A DNA stretch of 8,072 nucleotides from a bacterium. GTDB lineage: Bacteria; Spirochaetota; Spirochaetia; JABEVK01. Position 1 is the first letter of the stretch, and every line of letters starts with the position of its first letter. The position numbers and the translations under genes were made by a program. Shown in pieces: positions 1 through 6,190 of this stretch. The notes beneath the pieces were generated by a model. The model did not search any database. It was given only the letters and a program-made list of their open reading frames with translations, and was not told the origin of the DNA. The stretch covers positions 1-8,072 of the forward strand of contig JAJXVP010000118.1 of the NCBI GenBank assembly GCA_021782055.1, in the 5' to 3' direction.

Positions 1-371
1 GCCGGGACCTGGAAAAAAAGAAACCTGTGATCTTTTGTGGTGATCTCAACGTCGCTCACACCGAGCTTGACTTGGCAAACCCCGGCCCCAACCGTGGCAA
101 AAAGGGCTTTACAGACGAAGAACGCTCGGGTTTTCAGGCCTTTCTTGAAGCGGGGTTTGTCGACACCTTTCGTCTGTTTCATCAAGGAAACGGCTTTTAT
201 ACGTGGTGGAGCAACTTTGGAAAGGCGCGGGAAAGGAACGTCGGGTGGCGTATTGATTACATTTTGACCTCGCCTGCTTTGAAACCCTTGGTGACGGCTG
301 CGAATATTCACCCTCAGGTTTTTGGCTCGGATCACTGCCCGGTGAGCTTGACCTATACTCTTCCAGAGTAA
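1..371 (+). CDS. exoA: ExoA/exonuclease III family AP endonuclease, 3' part
   Basis: Only the C-terminal 122 or so residues are present; the frame is open from base 3 to the TAA at 369-371, about half of the usual 250-270 residues. The protein should be a Mg2+-dependent apurinic/apyrimidinic endonuclease and 3'-5' exonuclease of base-excision repair, acting on nuclear-free chromosomal DNA in the cytoplasm. Seen in the sequence: GDLNVAH near the window start (the Asp and Asn of the family's GDxN active-site motif), NRGKKGFTDEER and GFVDTF typical of the Bacillus/Streptococcus/Treponema ExoA branch, GWRIDYIL (conserved RxDY/RxD strand) and GSDHCPV, which holds the catalytic Asp-His pair. These motifs are in the expected order and spacing, and no frameshift is visible. 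The next gene starts 38 bp downstream on the same strand without a recognisable terminator between, so read-through is possible. ExoA rather than E. coli-like XthA is my choice by motif style. Confidence 0.93.
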   Translation, partial: RDLEKKKPVIFCGDLNVAHTELDLANPGPNRGKKGFTDEERSGFQAFLEAGFVDTFRLFHQGNGFYTWWSNFGKARERNVGWRIDYILTSPALKPLVTAANIHPQVFGSDHCPVSLTYTLPE

Positions 372-409
372 CTCCCCTCCGGTGTATAAATCGTTTCAAG
401 GAGAATCTC

Positions 410-1501
410 ATGAAAAAAGGAATTTTTGGCCTTTTTGCTGTCTTAGCCTTGCTGGCCCTCAGCTGTTCCAACAAAGCCTCGGCACCTCAACAGCCTGGTA
501 AACCTCGCGTGGCCTTTGTGTACATTGGGCCACCGGGCGACGGTGGGTATACCTACCAGCACGACCAGGGTCGCAAATATATGGAAGCTCAATTGGGAAT
601 CAAAGCCGATGTTGTGCAGAGTGTTCCCGAAGGTGCTGATGCAGAGCACGTCATCGCTGACCTGGCTCAGAACCACGATATCGTTTTTACCACCAGCTTT
701 GGGTATATGGATTCTACCCTGGCTGTCGCAAAGCGCTACCCGAAAGTGATCTTTATGCACTGCTCGGGCTACAAAACAGCTCCCAATATGGGGACTTATT
801 TTGGTAAGAACTATCAGGGCTCGTATTTAGCGGGCATTGTCGCCGGTAAGATGACCAAGAAGAATATTATCGGTTACGTGGGAGCCTTTCCCATTCCTGA
901 GGTCATCTACAATATCAACGCCTATGCTTTAGGGGTGCAGAGCGTCAACCCCAAGGCAAAGATCTACGTTGTGTGGACGAACACCTGGTTTGACCCCAGC
1001 ACGGAACGTCAAGCGGCCGAAAGTCTGCTCGACAAGGGGGCCGATGTCTTGCAAGCTTACCAAGATTCTCCGGCTACCCTGCAAGCGGCCGCTGAACGCG
1101 GCGCCTATGCCGGGGGCAATGACTCGGACATGAGCCGTTACGCCCCGAAGTATTATTTGACCAACCCGGTGTGGAACTGGGGGCCCTACTACACCAAAGT
1201 AGTCGAAGCGGTCGAGAACAAAACCTGGACCAATACCCCGTATGAAGGGTCGTTGGCGGACGGCACGGTAACGATTGCCCCGCTGGGAAGTGACGTGCCG
1301 GCTTCGGTGAAAGCTCTCGTTGAAGCGGCCAAGGCAAAAATCATTGCCGGCCAATTGCACGTGTTTGCTGGCCCGATTACCGATGCCGCAGGCAAGATCG
1401 CCGTTCCCGCTGGAGAAAACCTACCTCTTGCGGATATTTTGAAGATGAATTGGTTTGTGAAAGGTGTTGTGGGAACGATTCCCGCTCCCGCCGCTCAATA
1501 A
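410..1501 (+). CDS. BMP-family substrate-binding lipoprotein of an ABC importer
   Basis: A 363-residue lipoprotein that should capture the solute outside the cytoplasmic membrane and pass it to the permeases encoded opposite. Residues 1-19 form a signal peptide (MKKG, hydrophobic stretch, then L-A-L-S-C with Cys19 as the lipidated residue), the relaxed lipobox common in spirochaetes. The mature part matches the BMP/PnrA-like family (PF02608): VAFVYIGPPGDGG at 34-46 with HDQGR at 51-55, FTTSFGYMDSTLAVA at 93-107, a YFGKNYQGSYLAG segment at 130-142, VGAFPIPEV at 157-165, TWFDP at 192-196 and NDSDMSRYAPK at 237-247 followed by VWNWGPYY. This motif set belongs to the GDGG..Y.HDQGR branch, distinct from the T. 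pallidum PnrA motif. Relatives bind purine nucleosides or bases, and the spirochaete RfuA relative binds riboflavin, so the ligand is open. AAGGAG at 398-403 lies six bases before the ATG. The gene converges on its presumed permeases, only 6 bp away. Confidence 0.93.
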   Translation: MKKGIFGLFAVLALLALSCSNKASAPQQPGKPRVAFVYIGPPGDGGYTYQHDQGRKYMEAQLGIKADVVQSVPEGADAEHVIADLAQNHDIVFTTSFGYMDSTLAVAKRYPKVIFMHCSGYKTAPNMGTYFGKNYQGSYLAGIVAGKMTKKNIIGYVGAFPIPEVIYNINAYALGVQSVNPKAKIYVVWTNTWFDPSTERQAAESLLDKGADVLQAYQDSPATLQAAAERGAYAGGNDSDMSRYAPKYYLTNPVWNWGPYYTKVVEAVENKTWTNTPYEGSLADGTVTIAPLGSDVPASVKALVEAAKAKIIAGQLHVFAGPITDAAGKIAVPAGENLPLADILKMNWFVKGVVGTIPAPAAQ

Positions 1502-1503
1502 GC

Positions 1504-1517
1504 GCGGTTACAACCGC
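1504..1517. repeat. short perfect inverted repeat between convergent genes
   Basis: GCGGTT at 1504-1509 and AACCGC at 1512-1517 are exact reverse complements separated by two bases, so in RNA five pairs with a four-base loop could form. It begins two bases after the lipoprotein stop codon and spans the permease B stop codon on the other strand (1508-1510). There is no T-run on either side, so it is not a convincing intrinsic terminator. It could serve as a 3'-end barrier or stabiliser for either transcript, which is an inference. Confidence 0.4.
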
Positions 1518-2437
1518 TGTTCTCGCAGGTAGGGGAGCCCGAGCGCTCGAGGAGCCGAGCTCGGACGGTGCCGGCTCCTCCACCCGACGAGAATGAGCAC
1601 AAGAATGGTCACCACGTAGGGGATCATCTTAAGAAAATAGGGCGGAATGGTGCTCCCCGCTAATTGGATTCGGAAGCCAACGGTATCGAGCAACCCGAAA
1701 AACAATGTTCCTATAAGTGCCCTTAAAGGGCTCCATTGTGAAAAGATGATCAACGCCACGGCAATCCAGCCCCTTCCGGCAGTCATCCCCTGAATCCAGG
1801 TCGGCGAGTACACTAAAAGTAAATCGGCTCCCCCGAGAGCCATCAGTGCAGACCCGGCCGTGACGCAGGCATACCGATAAAAGGTCACAGAAATTCCCAT
1901 AACATCTGCTGTTCCAGGATTGTCGCCGACGGCCTTGAGCCTGAGTCCTACAACTGTCCGTGTAAACAGCAGAGTCAGCCCGACGACAAGAAGAAAGCTT
2001 AACCAAGTAAAAATATCGAGATGCGCTAGCACAGGGCCCACCACCGGCAAGCCGTCGAGAAAGTTGAGGTTCACAATAGGTGCACTACCGACGAGGGGGG
2101 CCCCTGCAACGGACTGGCCCAAAGTGGCACTGAGGCCGGTCCCGAACAGAGTCATCGCAAGACCGCTGACAATTTGGTTCGCCCGAAGCGAAACCGTAAG
2201 AAAGGCATGAAGAAGACCCAAGAGAGCCCCAACGACAAGGACAGCGACTACCGTTAGAACCAGATTCGGTGTCCAAAGGTAGACCAGCGCGGCGGTTACG
2301 GCCCCCATGAGCATCAGGCCCTCGGCACCGAGTTGAATCACCCCCGATCGTTCAATAAGAATCCCGCCCAAAGTGGCGAAAAGAAGTGGTGTGCCGGCCG
2401 ACAGGCCTGCGGTTAACAGCTGAGTAATCCAATCCAT
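1508..2437 (-). CDS. ABC importer permease B (BMP-linked, NupQ/YufQ-like)
   Basis: A 309-residue inner-membrane permease of the branched-chain/sugar/nucleoside type (PF02653, BPD_transp_2), the second of two non-identical subunits forming the translocation channel. Visible landmarks: a hydrophobic start with GTPLLFATLGGILIERSG at 15-32, followed by IQLGAEGLMLMGA (34-46, the family's LG-EG-ML motif), further membrane segments near 48-80, 143-160, 190-209, 224-251 and 269-285, and GDNPGTADVMGI at 171-182, the cytoplasmic loop thought to touch the ATPase. The C-terminus is short and basic. The ATG is preceded by AGGAG seven bases upstream, and it follows the permease A stop (TAA at 2441-2439) after one base, so the two are almost certainly translationally coupled. 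It is the last gene of the operon and ends 6 bp from the lipoprotein gene on the other strand. NupQ, RfuD and general sugar permeases share this layout, so the solute cannot be read from it. Confidence 0.92.
   Translation of the reverse strand: MDWITQLLTAGLSAGTPLLFATLGGILIERSGVIQLGAEGLMLMGAVTAALVYLWTPNLVLTVVAVLVVGALLGLLHAFLTVSLRANQIVSGLAMTLFGTGLSATLGQSVAGAPLVGSAPIVNLNFLDGLPVVGPVLAHLDIFTWLSFLLVVGLTLLFTRTVVGLRLKAVGDNPGTADVMGISVTFYRYACVTAGSALMALGGADLLLVYSPTWIQGMTAGRGWIAVALIIFSQWSPLRALIGTLFFGLLDTVGFRIQLAGSTIPPYFLKMIPYVVTILVLILVGWRSRHRPSSAPRALGLPYLREQRL
1549..1580. repeat. GC-rich 9-bp inverted repeat in 3' end of permease B gene
   Basis: GAGGAGCCG at 1549-1557 pairs perfectly with CGGCTCCTC at 1572-1580 around a 14-base loop. 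Two 10-bp palindromes lie in the same place: CGAGCGCTCG at 1540-1549 and CCGAGCTCGG at 1555-1564. The segment codes for the basic C-terminal tail of permease B, but it also lies 48 bases beyond the lipoprotein stop on the + strand, where a transcript of that gene would fold. No U-tract follows on either strand. Whether it ends or protects transcripts is unknown; GC-rich coding sequence could produce it by chance. Confidence 0.4.
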
Positions 2438-2438
2438 G

Positions 2439-3521
2439 TTAGGCTCCTGTTCCGGGCGTTGTACGGCGAAGCTTGATTTTTCCGACCAGACTGCTCCCTA
2501 TGACAAAAAAGAGGATGGCTCCTTGAATCATGGAGGCAATCGAAGGGGGAATCCCGAGAGTCTGTACATTGAAGCCGCCGACAATCAGACCGGCAAAGAG
2601 GAACGCTGACAAGATTAACCCGAGCGGATTAAGCCGCGCTATCCAGGCGACAATGATGGCCGTGTAGCCGTACCCTGGCGACACACTATCCATGAGACGG
2701 TGGGTCACACCCGAAACTTCCATCATTCCGGCTAGACCGGCTAAGGCACCGCTGATAAATAAAACCCCCAGAATATGCCGGCGAATCCTTATGCCTGCGT
2801 GAAGAGCCGCCTCGGGATTGGCACCGATGAGTCGGATTTCGTAACCCCAACGGGTCATGTTAACGGCTACGGCGTAAACACCAACTAACACGAGGGCAAG
2901 GATCAAGCCCCAATGAAGCTGGCTGTGGCCCCAAAGGGGCGGGATCGTTTCGGCGTGAGGAAAAACTGGAGAACCGGGGAAGTTGAGACCCTTGGGGTCA
3001 CGCCACGGGCCAAAGACTAAGAACTGCAAACCCAAAAATGCGACATAATTCAACATCAACGACGTGATCAACTCATTGACTTGAAAAAATACTTTGGGTA
3101 GCGCCGTCAACAGGCCCCAGACACCGCCAGCGGCCAAACCAGCAACCAGCATGAGGGGGAGCGCCACTTCGGCCGGAAGGTTCGGAAAGTAAATGGTGAC
3201 ACCGGTGGCGGCAATTGCCCCCGCCAGGAGTTGGCCCTCGGCGCCGATATTCCAAACGGCGATCTTGTAGGCAATGGATACCCCTAAACCGCACAGCAAA
3301 AGTGGGATTGTTTTGAGCAGAGTTTCTGTCAAGCCAAACCACGAGCCAAAGGCCCCTTGAAACATCTTGACCCATACCGCGCCGGGATCAGCCCCGCTTG
3401 CCAAAATCAAAAAGCTTGAAACGATAAGCGCCAGGGCAACCGAAACCAAGGTGGTCCACCAAGGGGCTGCTTTTCCCGAAGGGTCAATTTCGAAGCGAAA
3501 AGAAGAACGAAAGAGGCTCAT
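2439..3521 (-). CDS. ABC importer permease A (BMP-linked, NupP/YufP-like)
   Basis: A 360-residue membrane permease (PF02653) pairing with permease B. Seen: an N-terminal membrane segment at about 22-41, a short outside loop, membrane segments near 66-86, 95-112, 118-140 and 152-171, and several in 203-345; AVWNIGAEGQLLAG at 88-101, VNELITSLMLNYVA at 148-161, the cytoplasmic GANPEAALHAGI at 233-244, and SPGYGYTAIIVAWIARLNPLG at 281-301, all characteristic of the larger permease in nucleoside-type BMP systems. The start is set by the ATG at 3521, which overlaps the ATPase stop as ATGA, and by AGGAG at 3531-3527 five bases upstream. An in-frame ATG 33 bases further out (3554) would lie deep in the ATPase gene and adds 11 residues without membrane or family character, so I rejected it. 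Overlap with the ATPase and the 1-nt gap to permease B show a single operon. Sugar versus nucleoside specificity is not visible. Confidence 0.93.
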   Translation of the reverse strand: MSLFRSSFRFEIDPSGKAAPWWTTLVSVALALIVSSFLILASGADPGAVWVKMFQGAFGSWFGLTETLLKTIPLLLCGLGVSIAYKIAVWNIGAEGQLLAGAIAATGVTIYFPNLPAEVALPLMLVAGLAAGGVWGLLTALPKVFFQVNELITSLMLNYVAFLGLQFLVFGPWRDPKGLNFPGSPVFPHAETIPPLWGHSQLHWGLILALVLVGVYAVAVNMTRWGYEIRLIGANPEAALHAGIRIRRHILGVLFISGALAGLAGMMEVSGVTHRLMDSVSPGYGYTAIIVAWIARLNPLGLILSAFLFAGLIVGGFNVQTLGIPPSIASMIQGAILFFVIGSSLVGKIKLRRTTPGTGA

Positions 3522-5047
3522 GGTGTCTCCTGATGGTCCAACCCGGCCATCCACATGCCGATGAGGTGACGATCGGCTTGAGCGCGGGGCACTTCACCGG
3601 CGACTTTGCCGTTAAACAGCACAAGAATGCGGTCAGACATATCGAGCACTTCATCCAAATCTTCTGAAATTAACAAAACACTCTTGCCGGCGCTTCGTAA
3701 ATCTTCTAGCAGATCATGGACGGCTTGGGTGGCACCCACGTCGAGGCCTTGTGTTGGGTGAACGGCGATCATCAGACGGGGGTTATGACGAATCTCTCGG
3801 GCAAGGAGGAGTTTTTGCTGGTTGCCGCCCGAGAGCTGTTGAACAGGTGTATCGAGGCTGGGCGTTCGGACCGCAAATTCGTCCACCAGCTCGCGCGACC
3901 AGATTCGGTTGTCCTTGAGGCGCAAAAAACCCCACCGGGAACGTTCCGGAAGGCGGTAGGATTTGAACAGCAAATTGTCGATGACGTTGAGACTTCCGGC
4001 TAGACCGCTTTTCATGCGGTTTTCGGGCACATGGGCCAAACCTGCTTCTATAAGTGATCTGACCGTGGCCGAACGTAGCTCCCTGCCCTGAAAAACGATA
4101 TGGCCTTTCTTCCAGGGACGAAGGCCTGTCAAAACTTCGGCTAACTCTTTTTGTCCGTTGCCAGAGACGCCCGCGACCCCCACAATTTCGCCAGCGCGGA
4201 CTTCAAGGTGAAATCCAGACAGCGAGCGACCTCCGTGATCGGCATGAACCTCAAGGTCGGTTACCGAAAGAATGACCTCGCCGGGGAGCTGGGCAACGCG
4301 TTCACGGGGCGGAGATAGCTGTTCGCCCACCATCATTTGTGCTAACTCTTTTTCGCTGGTTTGGGAGGCTGGTAGGGTGGTTACCATTCGCCCCTTGCGG
4401 AGGACGGAAATCCGATCGGCCACAGCCATCACTTCTTTGAGTTTGTGGGTGGTAATCAGAATGGTCTTGCCCTCTTGCTTTAGACGGCGCAACGTTTGAA
4501 AAAGATCATCGACTTCATTGGGAGTCAGAACCGAAGTTGGCTCATCCAGGATGACAAACCTAGCCCCCCGGTATAACGTTTTGACGATTTCTACACGCTG
4601 TTGCTCCCCCACGGCTAACAATTCTACGGGGGTATCAAGGGGAAAGCTCAAGCCTAAACGCTGGGCAAACGCGCCAATTTCAACGCGGCGCGCTTTTTTC
4701 CAGGCGGGGCCGTGCCAAAAAGGGCCTTTTTCTCCTAAGAGGATATTTTCGACAGCGGTTAAAGTAGGTACCAACCGAAAGTTCTGAAAAACCATGCCGA
4801 TGCCCCGTTTGGCGGCTTCGAGGGGTGAGGTGAGACGAACCGGTTGGCCGTCGAGAAGAATCTCACCGGAGCTTGGCCTATACACACCCGAAAGTTGGCA
4901 CATCAGGGTGCTCTTTCCCGCACCATTTTCGCCGAGTAAGGCATGGATTTCACCGGGAAGAGCCTCGAAATCGACGTGGTCGTTGGCGGTTACCGCTCCG
5001 AAAGTTTTGACAATTTGACGCATCTGCAGGGCAGGTAAGCGTTCCAA
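3518..5047 (-). CDS. double-domain ABC importer ATPase (NupO/YufO/RfuB-like)
   Basis: A 509-residue ATPase with two nucleotide-binding domains in one chain, which powers the importer at the cytoplasmic face of the membrane. Domain 1 looks active: Walker A GENGAGKST at 39-47, Q-loop Gln88, signature LAVGEQQ at 144-150 (this family's variant of LSGGQ), Walker B with catalytic Glu in FVILDEP at 164-170, and switch His201. Domain 2 looks degenerate for hydrolysis: GVSGNGQKE at 293-301 has Gln in place of the Walker A Lys, VHPT at 429-432 has His in place of the catalytic Glu, and SED at 461-463 replaces the switch His; its signature LSGGNQQ (405-411) is intact. Such asymmetry is usual in sugar/nucleoside-type importers. 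The start is a TTG at 5047, chosen because GGAGG sits five bases upstream; the first ATG (5023, residue 9) has no ribosome-binding site. It is first in the operon and overlaps permease A by four bases. Confidence 0.95.
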   Translation of the reverse strand: MERLPALQMRQIVKTFGAVTANDHVDFEALPGEIHALLGENGAGKSTLMCQLSGVYRPSSGEILLDGQPVRLTSPLEAAKRGIGMVFQNFRLVPTLTAVENILLGEKGPFWHGPAWKKARRVEIGAFAQRLGLSFPLDTPVELLAVGEQQRVEIVKTLYRGARFVILDEPTSVLTPNEVDDLFQTLRRLKQEGKTILITTHKLKEVMAVADRISVLRKGRMVTTLPASQTSEKELAQMMVGEQLSPPRERVAQLPGEVILSVTDLEVHADHGGRSLSGFHLEVRAGEIVGVAGVSGNGQKELAEVLTGLRPWKKGHIVFQGRELRSATVRSLIEAGLAHVPENRMKSGLAGSLNVIDNLLFKSYRLPERSRWGFLRLKDNRIWSRELVDEFAVRTPSLDTPVQQLSGGNQQKLLLAREIRHNPRLMIAVHPTQGLDVGATQAVHDLLEDLRSAGKSVLLISEDLDEVLDMSDRILVLFNGKVAGEVPRAQADRHLIGMWMAGLDHQETP

Positions 5048-5050
5048 AGG

Positions 5051-5057
5051 CCCCTCC
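5051..5057 (-). promoter_or_regulatory. strong ribosome-binding site that fixes a TTG start
   Basis: On the minus strand 5057 to 5051 reads GGAGGGG, a near-perfect anti-16S match, followed by GGCCT and then TTG at 5047-5045. A five-base gap from GGAGG is standard. No comparable site precedes the downstream ATG at 5023. A strong site with a weak start codon may temper ATPase synthesis relative to the lipoprotein, which uses ATG; that is an inference. Confidence 0.75.
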
Positions 5058-5061
5058 GTTC

Positions 5062-5110
5062 TTCACAAAGACGTTAGCTCTGTTATAGCACGGGTTTACA
5101 GCGAGGAAAA
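5062..5110. promoter_or_regulatory. candidate overlapping divergent promoters sharing one -10 element
   Basis: TGTTATAGCA at 5081-5090 is nearly its own reverse complement (TGCTATAACA). On the + strand it gives an extended -10, TG-T-TATAGC (hexamer 5084-5089), with TTCACA at 5062-5067 as a -35 sixteen bases away; predicted start near 5096, 57 bases before the repressor ATG. On the minus strand it gives TG-C-TATAAC (hexamer 5087-5082) with a poor -35 (TTTTCC, 5110-5105, spacer 17); predicted start near 5075, leaving a leader of about 28 bases with the GGAGG site inside. The two polymerase sites would exclude each other. It is the only good -10 pair I find in this region, but the call rests on hexamer matching only. 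Confidence 0.5.
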
Positions 5111-5122
5111 AGTCTACTTGTC

Positions 5123-5146
5123 GAGTTGAAGGAACTCCTCTAGAGT
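5123..5146. promoter_or_regulatory. possible operator: alternating GAGTT/AACTC half-sites
   Basis: GAGTT (5123-5127), AACTC (5133-5137) and GAGT (5143-5146) alternate in orientation with starts 10 bp apart, about one helical turn. The set lies just before the repressor ATG, downstream of its predicted transcription start and upstream of the -35 region of the divergent operon, where a LacI-type protein could act. It does not show the central CG dyad of many LacI-family operators, so this is a weak candidate. Confidence 0.2.
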
Positions 5147-5152
5147 GGATGT

Positions 5153-6190
5153 ATGGCGACTCAAAAAGACGTGGCCCAAAGGGCAGGTGTGTCATTCATT
5201 ACCGTGTCTCGGGTCGTGAATGGTCTAGATAACGTTAAAGAAGAAACACGTCTTCGTGTCGAAGAAGCGATTCGAGAGCTTAGGTACCACCCAAACCATT
5301 TAGGAAGAGCACTCAACCAGGGTAAAACAGGAACCTGGGGCGTTGAGACTCCGATCAGTATCCGCTCACATTTTTGGGGGGAACAGTACCTGATTGCGAT
5401 TCTCGATGGTATTGAACGGCGCTGTCGTGACACTCATCAGGATCTTATCCTTTCGACGGAGGCTAGTGAAAACCAGTCCAGCGATGTTCTACGACTTTAT
5501 CGCCAGCGAAAGGTGGACGGCCTGGTTTTCATCGGCTTTCAACGAATCGCAAGCCATGTGATTGACGAGATTCGAGAAGACCAGATTCCTTGTGTTGTCA
5601 TCGCAGAACGCCCTGACGACCCTTCGCTTTCGTGGGTTGATACCCAGAACTTCGAAGCGGGACGTGAAGCCGTAGGACGTTTGACCCAGGCCGGAAAGCA
5701 CAAAATTGGGTTTGTGGTTCATGACCAGGCAGAACTTTACAATTTTAATGTGGATCAACGTTTGGCGGGTGGTTTGGCTGAACTCAACCGCCTAGGTGCC
5801 GATGAATCGCTCAGAAGTGTTTTTACGGTTAAAGACCTGGGCGAGGCCGAGGGTGAGGCATTTTTTCACCGTTGGCAAACCCTTGGAAGTAACCGCCCAG
5901 ACGGCTTGGTTTTTGGCAACGATTTGTTGGCGATCGGGTTTACAAGAGCGGCCGTTGAGGCGGGAACCAAGATCCCAAAAGATGTGGCGTATCTTGGTTT
6001 CGACGCGCTCCCTCAAGGGCGGTGGGTTCGGCCGCAACTGGCCAGCTTTGCTCAGCCCTTTGGACAGATGGGCTACGAAGCAGTCAAACTTTTAGAAAAA
6101 AGATTTCAAAAGCAAGCGGAACCTCGGTTTTTAACCCTCCCGCTGACGTTTCAACCCGGAGATACTTTGCCAGAAAGCCAAGGGTTTTAA
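5153..6190 (+). CDS. LacI-family transcriptional repressor
   Basis: A 345-residue DNA-binding regulator of standard LacI/GalR length. Residues 3-24 are the helix-turn-helix (TQKDVAQRAGVSFITVSRVVNG), followed by YHPNHLGRAL at 45-54, the linker and hinge helix, in which Gly51 stands where Ala is common. From about 60 onward it is a type 1 periplasmic-binding-protein fold for effector sensing and dimerisation: VDGLVFIGF (121-129), SWVDTQNFEAGREAV (160-174), PDGLVFGNDLLAIGF (249-263, with the Asn-Asp pair of the effector pocket), IPKDVAYLGFD (274-284) and the C-terminal LASFAQPFGQMGYEAVKLL. The ATG at 5153 is secure because an in-frame TAG lies at 5141-5143; the ribosome site is weak (GAGTGGA), suiting a low-abundance repressor. 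It is divergent from the transporter operon 105 bp away, the usual place for a local regulator, so it probably controls that operon and itself. The effector, perhaps a purine or nucleoside, is an inference. Confidence 0.93.
   Translation: MATQKDVAQRAGVSFITVSRVVNGLDNVKEETRLRVEEAIRELRYHPNHLGRALNQGKTGTWGVETPISIRSHFWGEQYLIAILDGIERRCRDTHQDLILSTEASENQSSDVLRLYRQRKVDGLVFIGFQRIASHVIDEIREDQIPCVVIAERPDDPSLSWVDTQNFEAGREAVGRLTQAGKHKIGFVVHDQAELYNFNVDQRLAGGLAELNRLGADESLRSVFTVKDLGEAEGEAFFHRWQTLGSNRPDGLVFGNDLLAIGFTRAAVEAGTKIPKDVAYLGFDALPQGRWVRPQLASFAQPFGQMGYEAVKLLEKRFQKQAEPRFLTLPLTFQPGDTLPESQGF

Noticed and set aside
366..374. GAGTAACTC before the lipoprotein gene as an operator matching the GAGTT/AACTC array at 5123-5146
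   Set aside because: The spacing between half-sites differs (1 base versus 5) and four-base arms are expected by chance; part of it is the end of the exoA coding sequence.
383..391. TGTATAAAT as a -10 element for the lipoprotein gene
   Set aside because: There is no -35 partner at proper spacing, and the implied start near 397 would leave the ribosome-binding site at the extreme 5' end of the message.
929..1395. Long open frames on the minus strand inside the lipoprotein gene, and similar ones inside the ATPase, permease and helicase-like genes
   Set aside because: They show no domain motifs or ribosome sites and lie wholly inside genes with clear family signatures, so they are antisense shadows.
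3522..3554. Eleven-residue N-terminal extension of permease A from the ATG at 3554
   Set aside because: It would overlap the ATPase by 37 bases and lacks a good ribosome site, while the ATG at 3521 has AGGAG five bases upstream and the classic ATGA overlap.
5081..5100. TGTTATA...GTTTACA as a LacI-family operator dyad
   Set aside because: Only 5 of 10 positions are symmetric and the central CG step is missing; it is better explained by the promoter elements.
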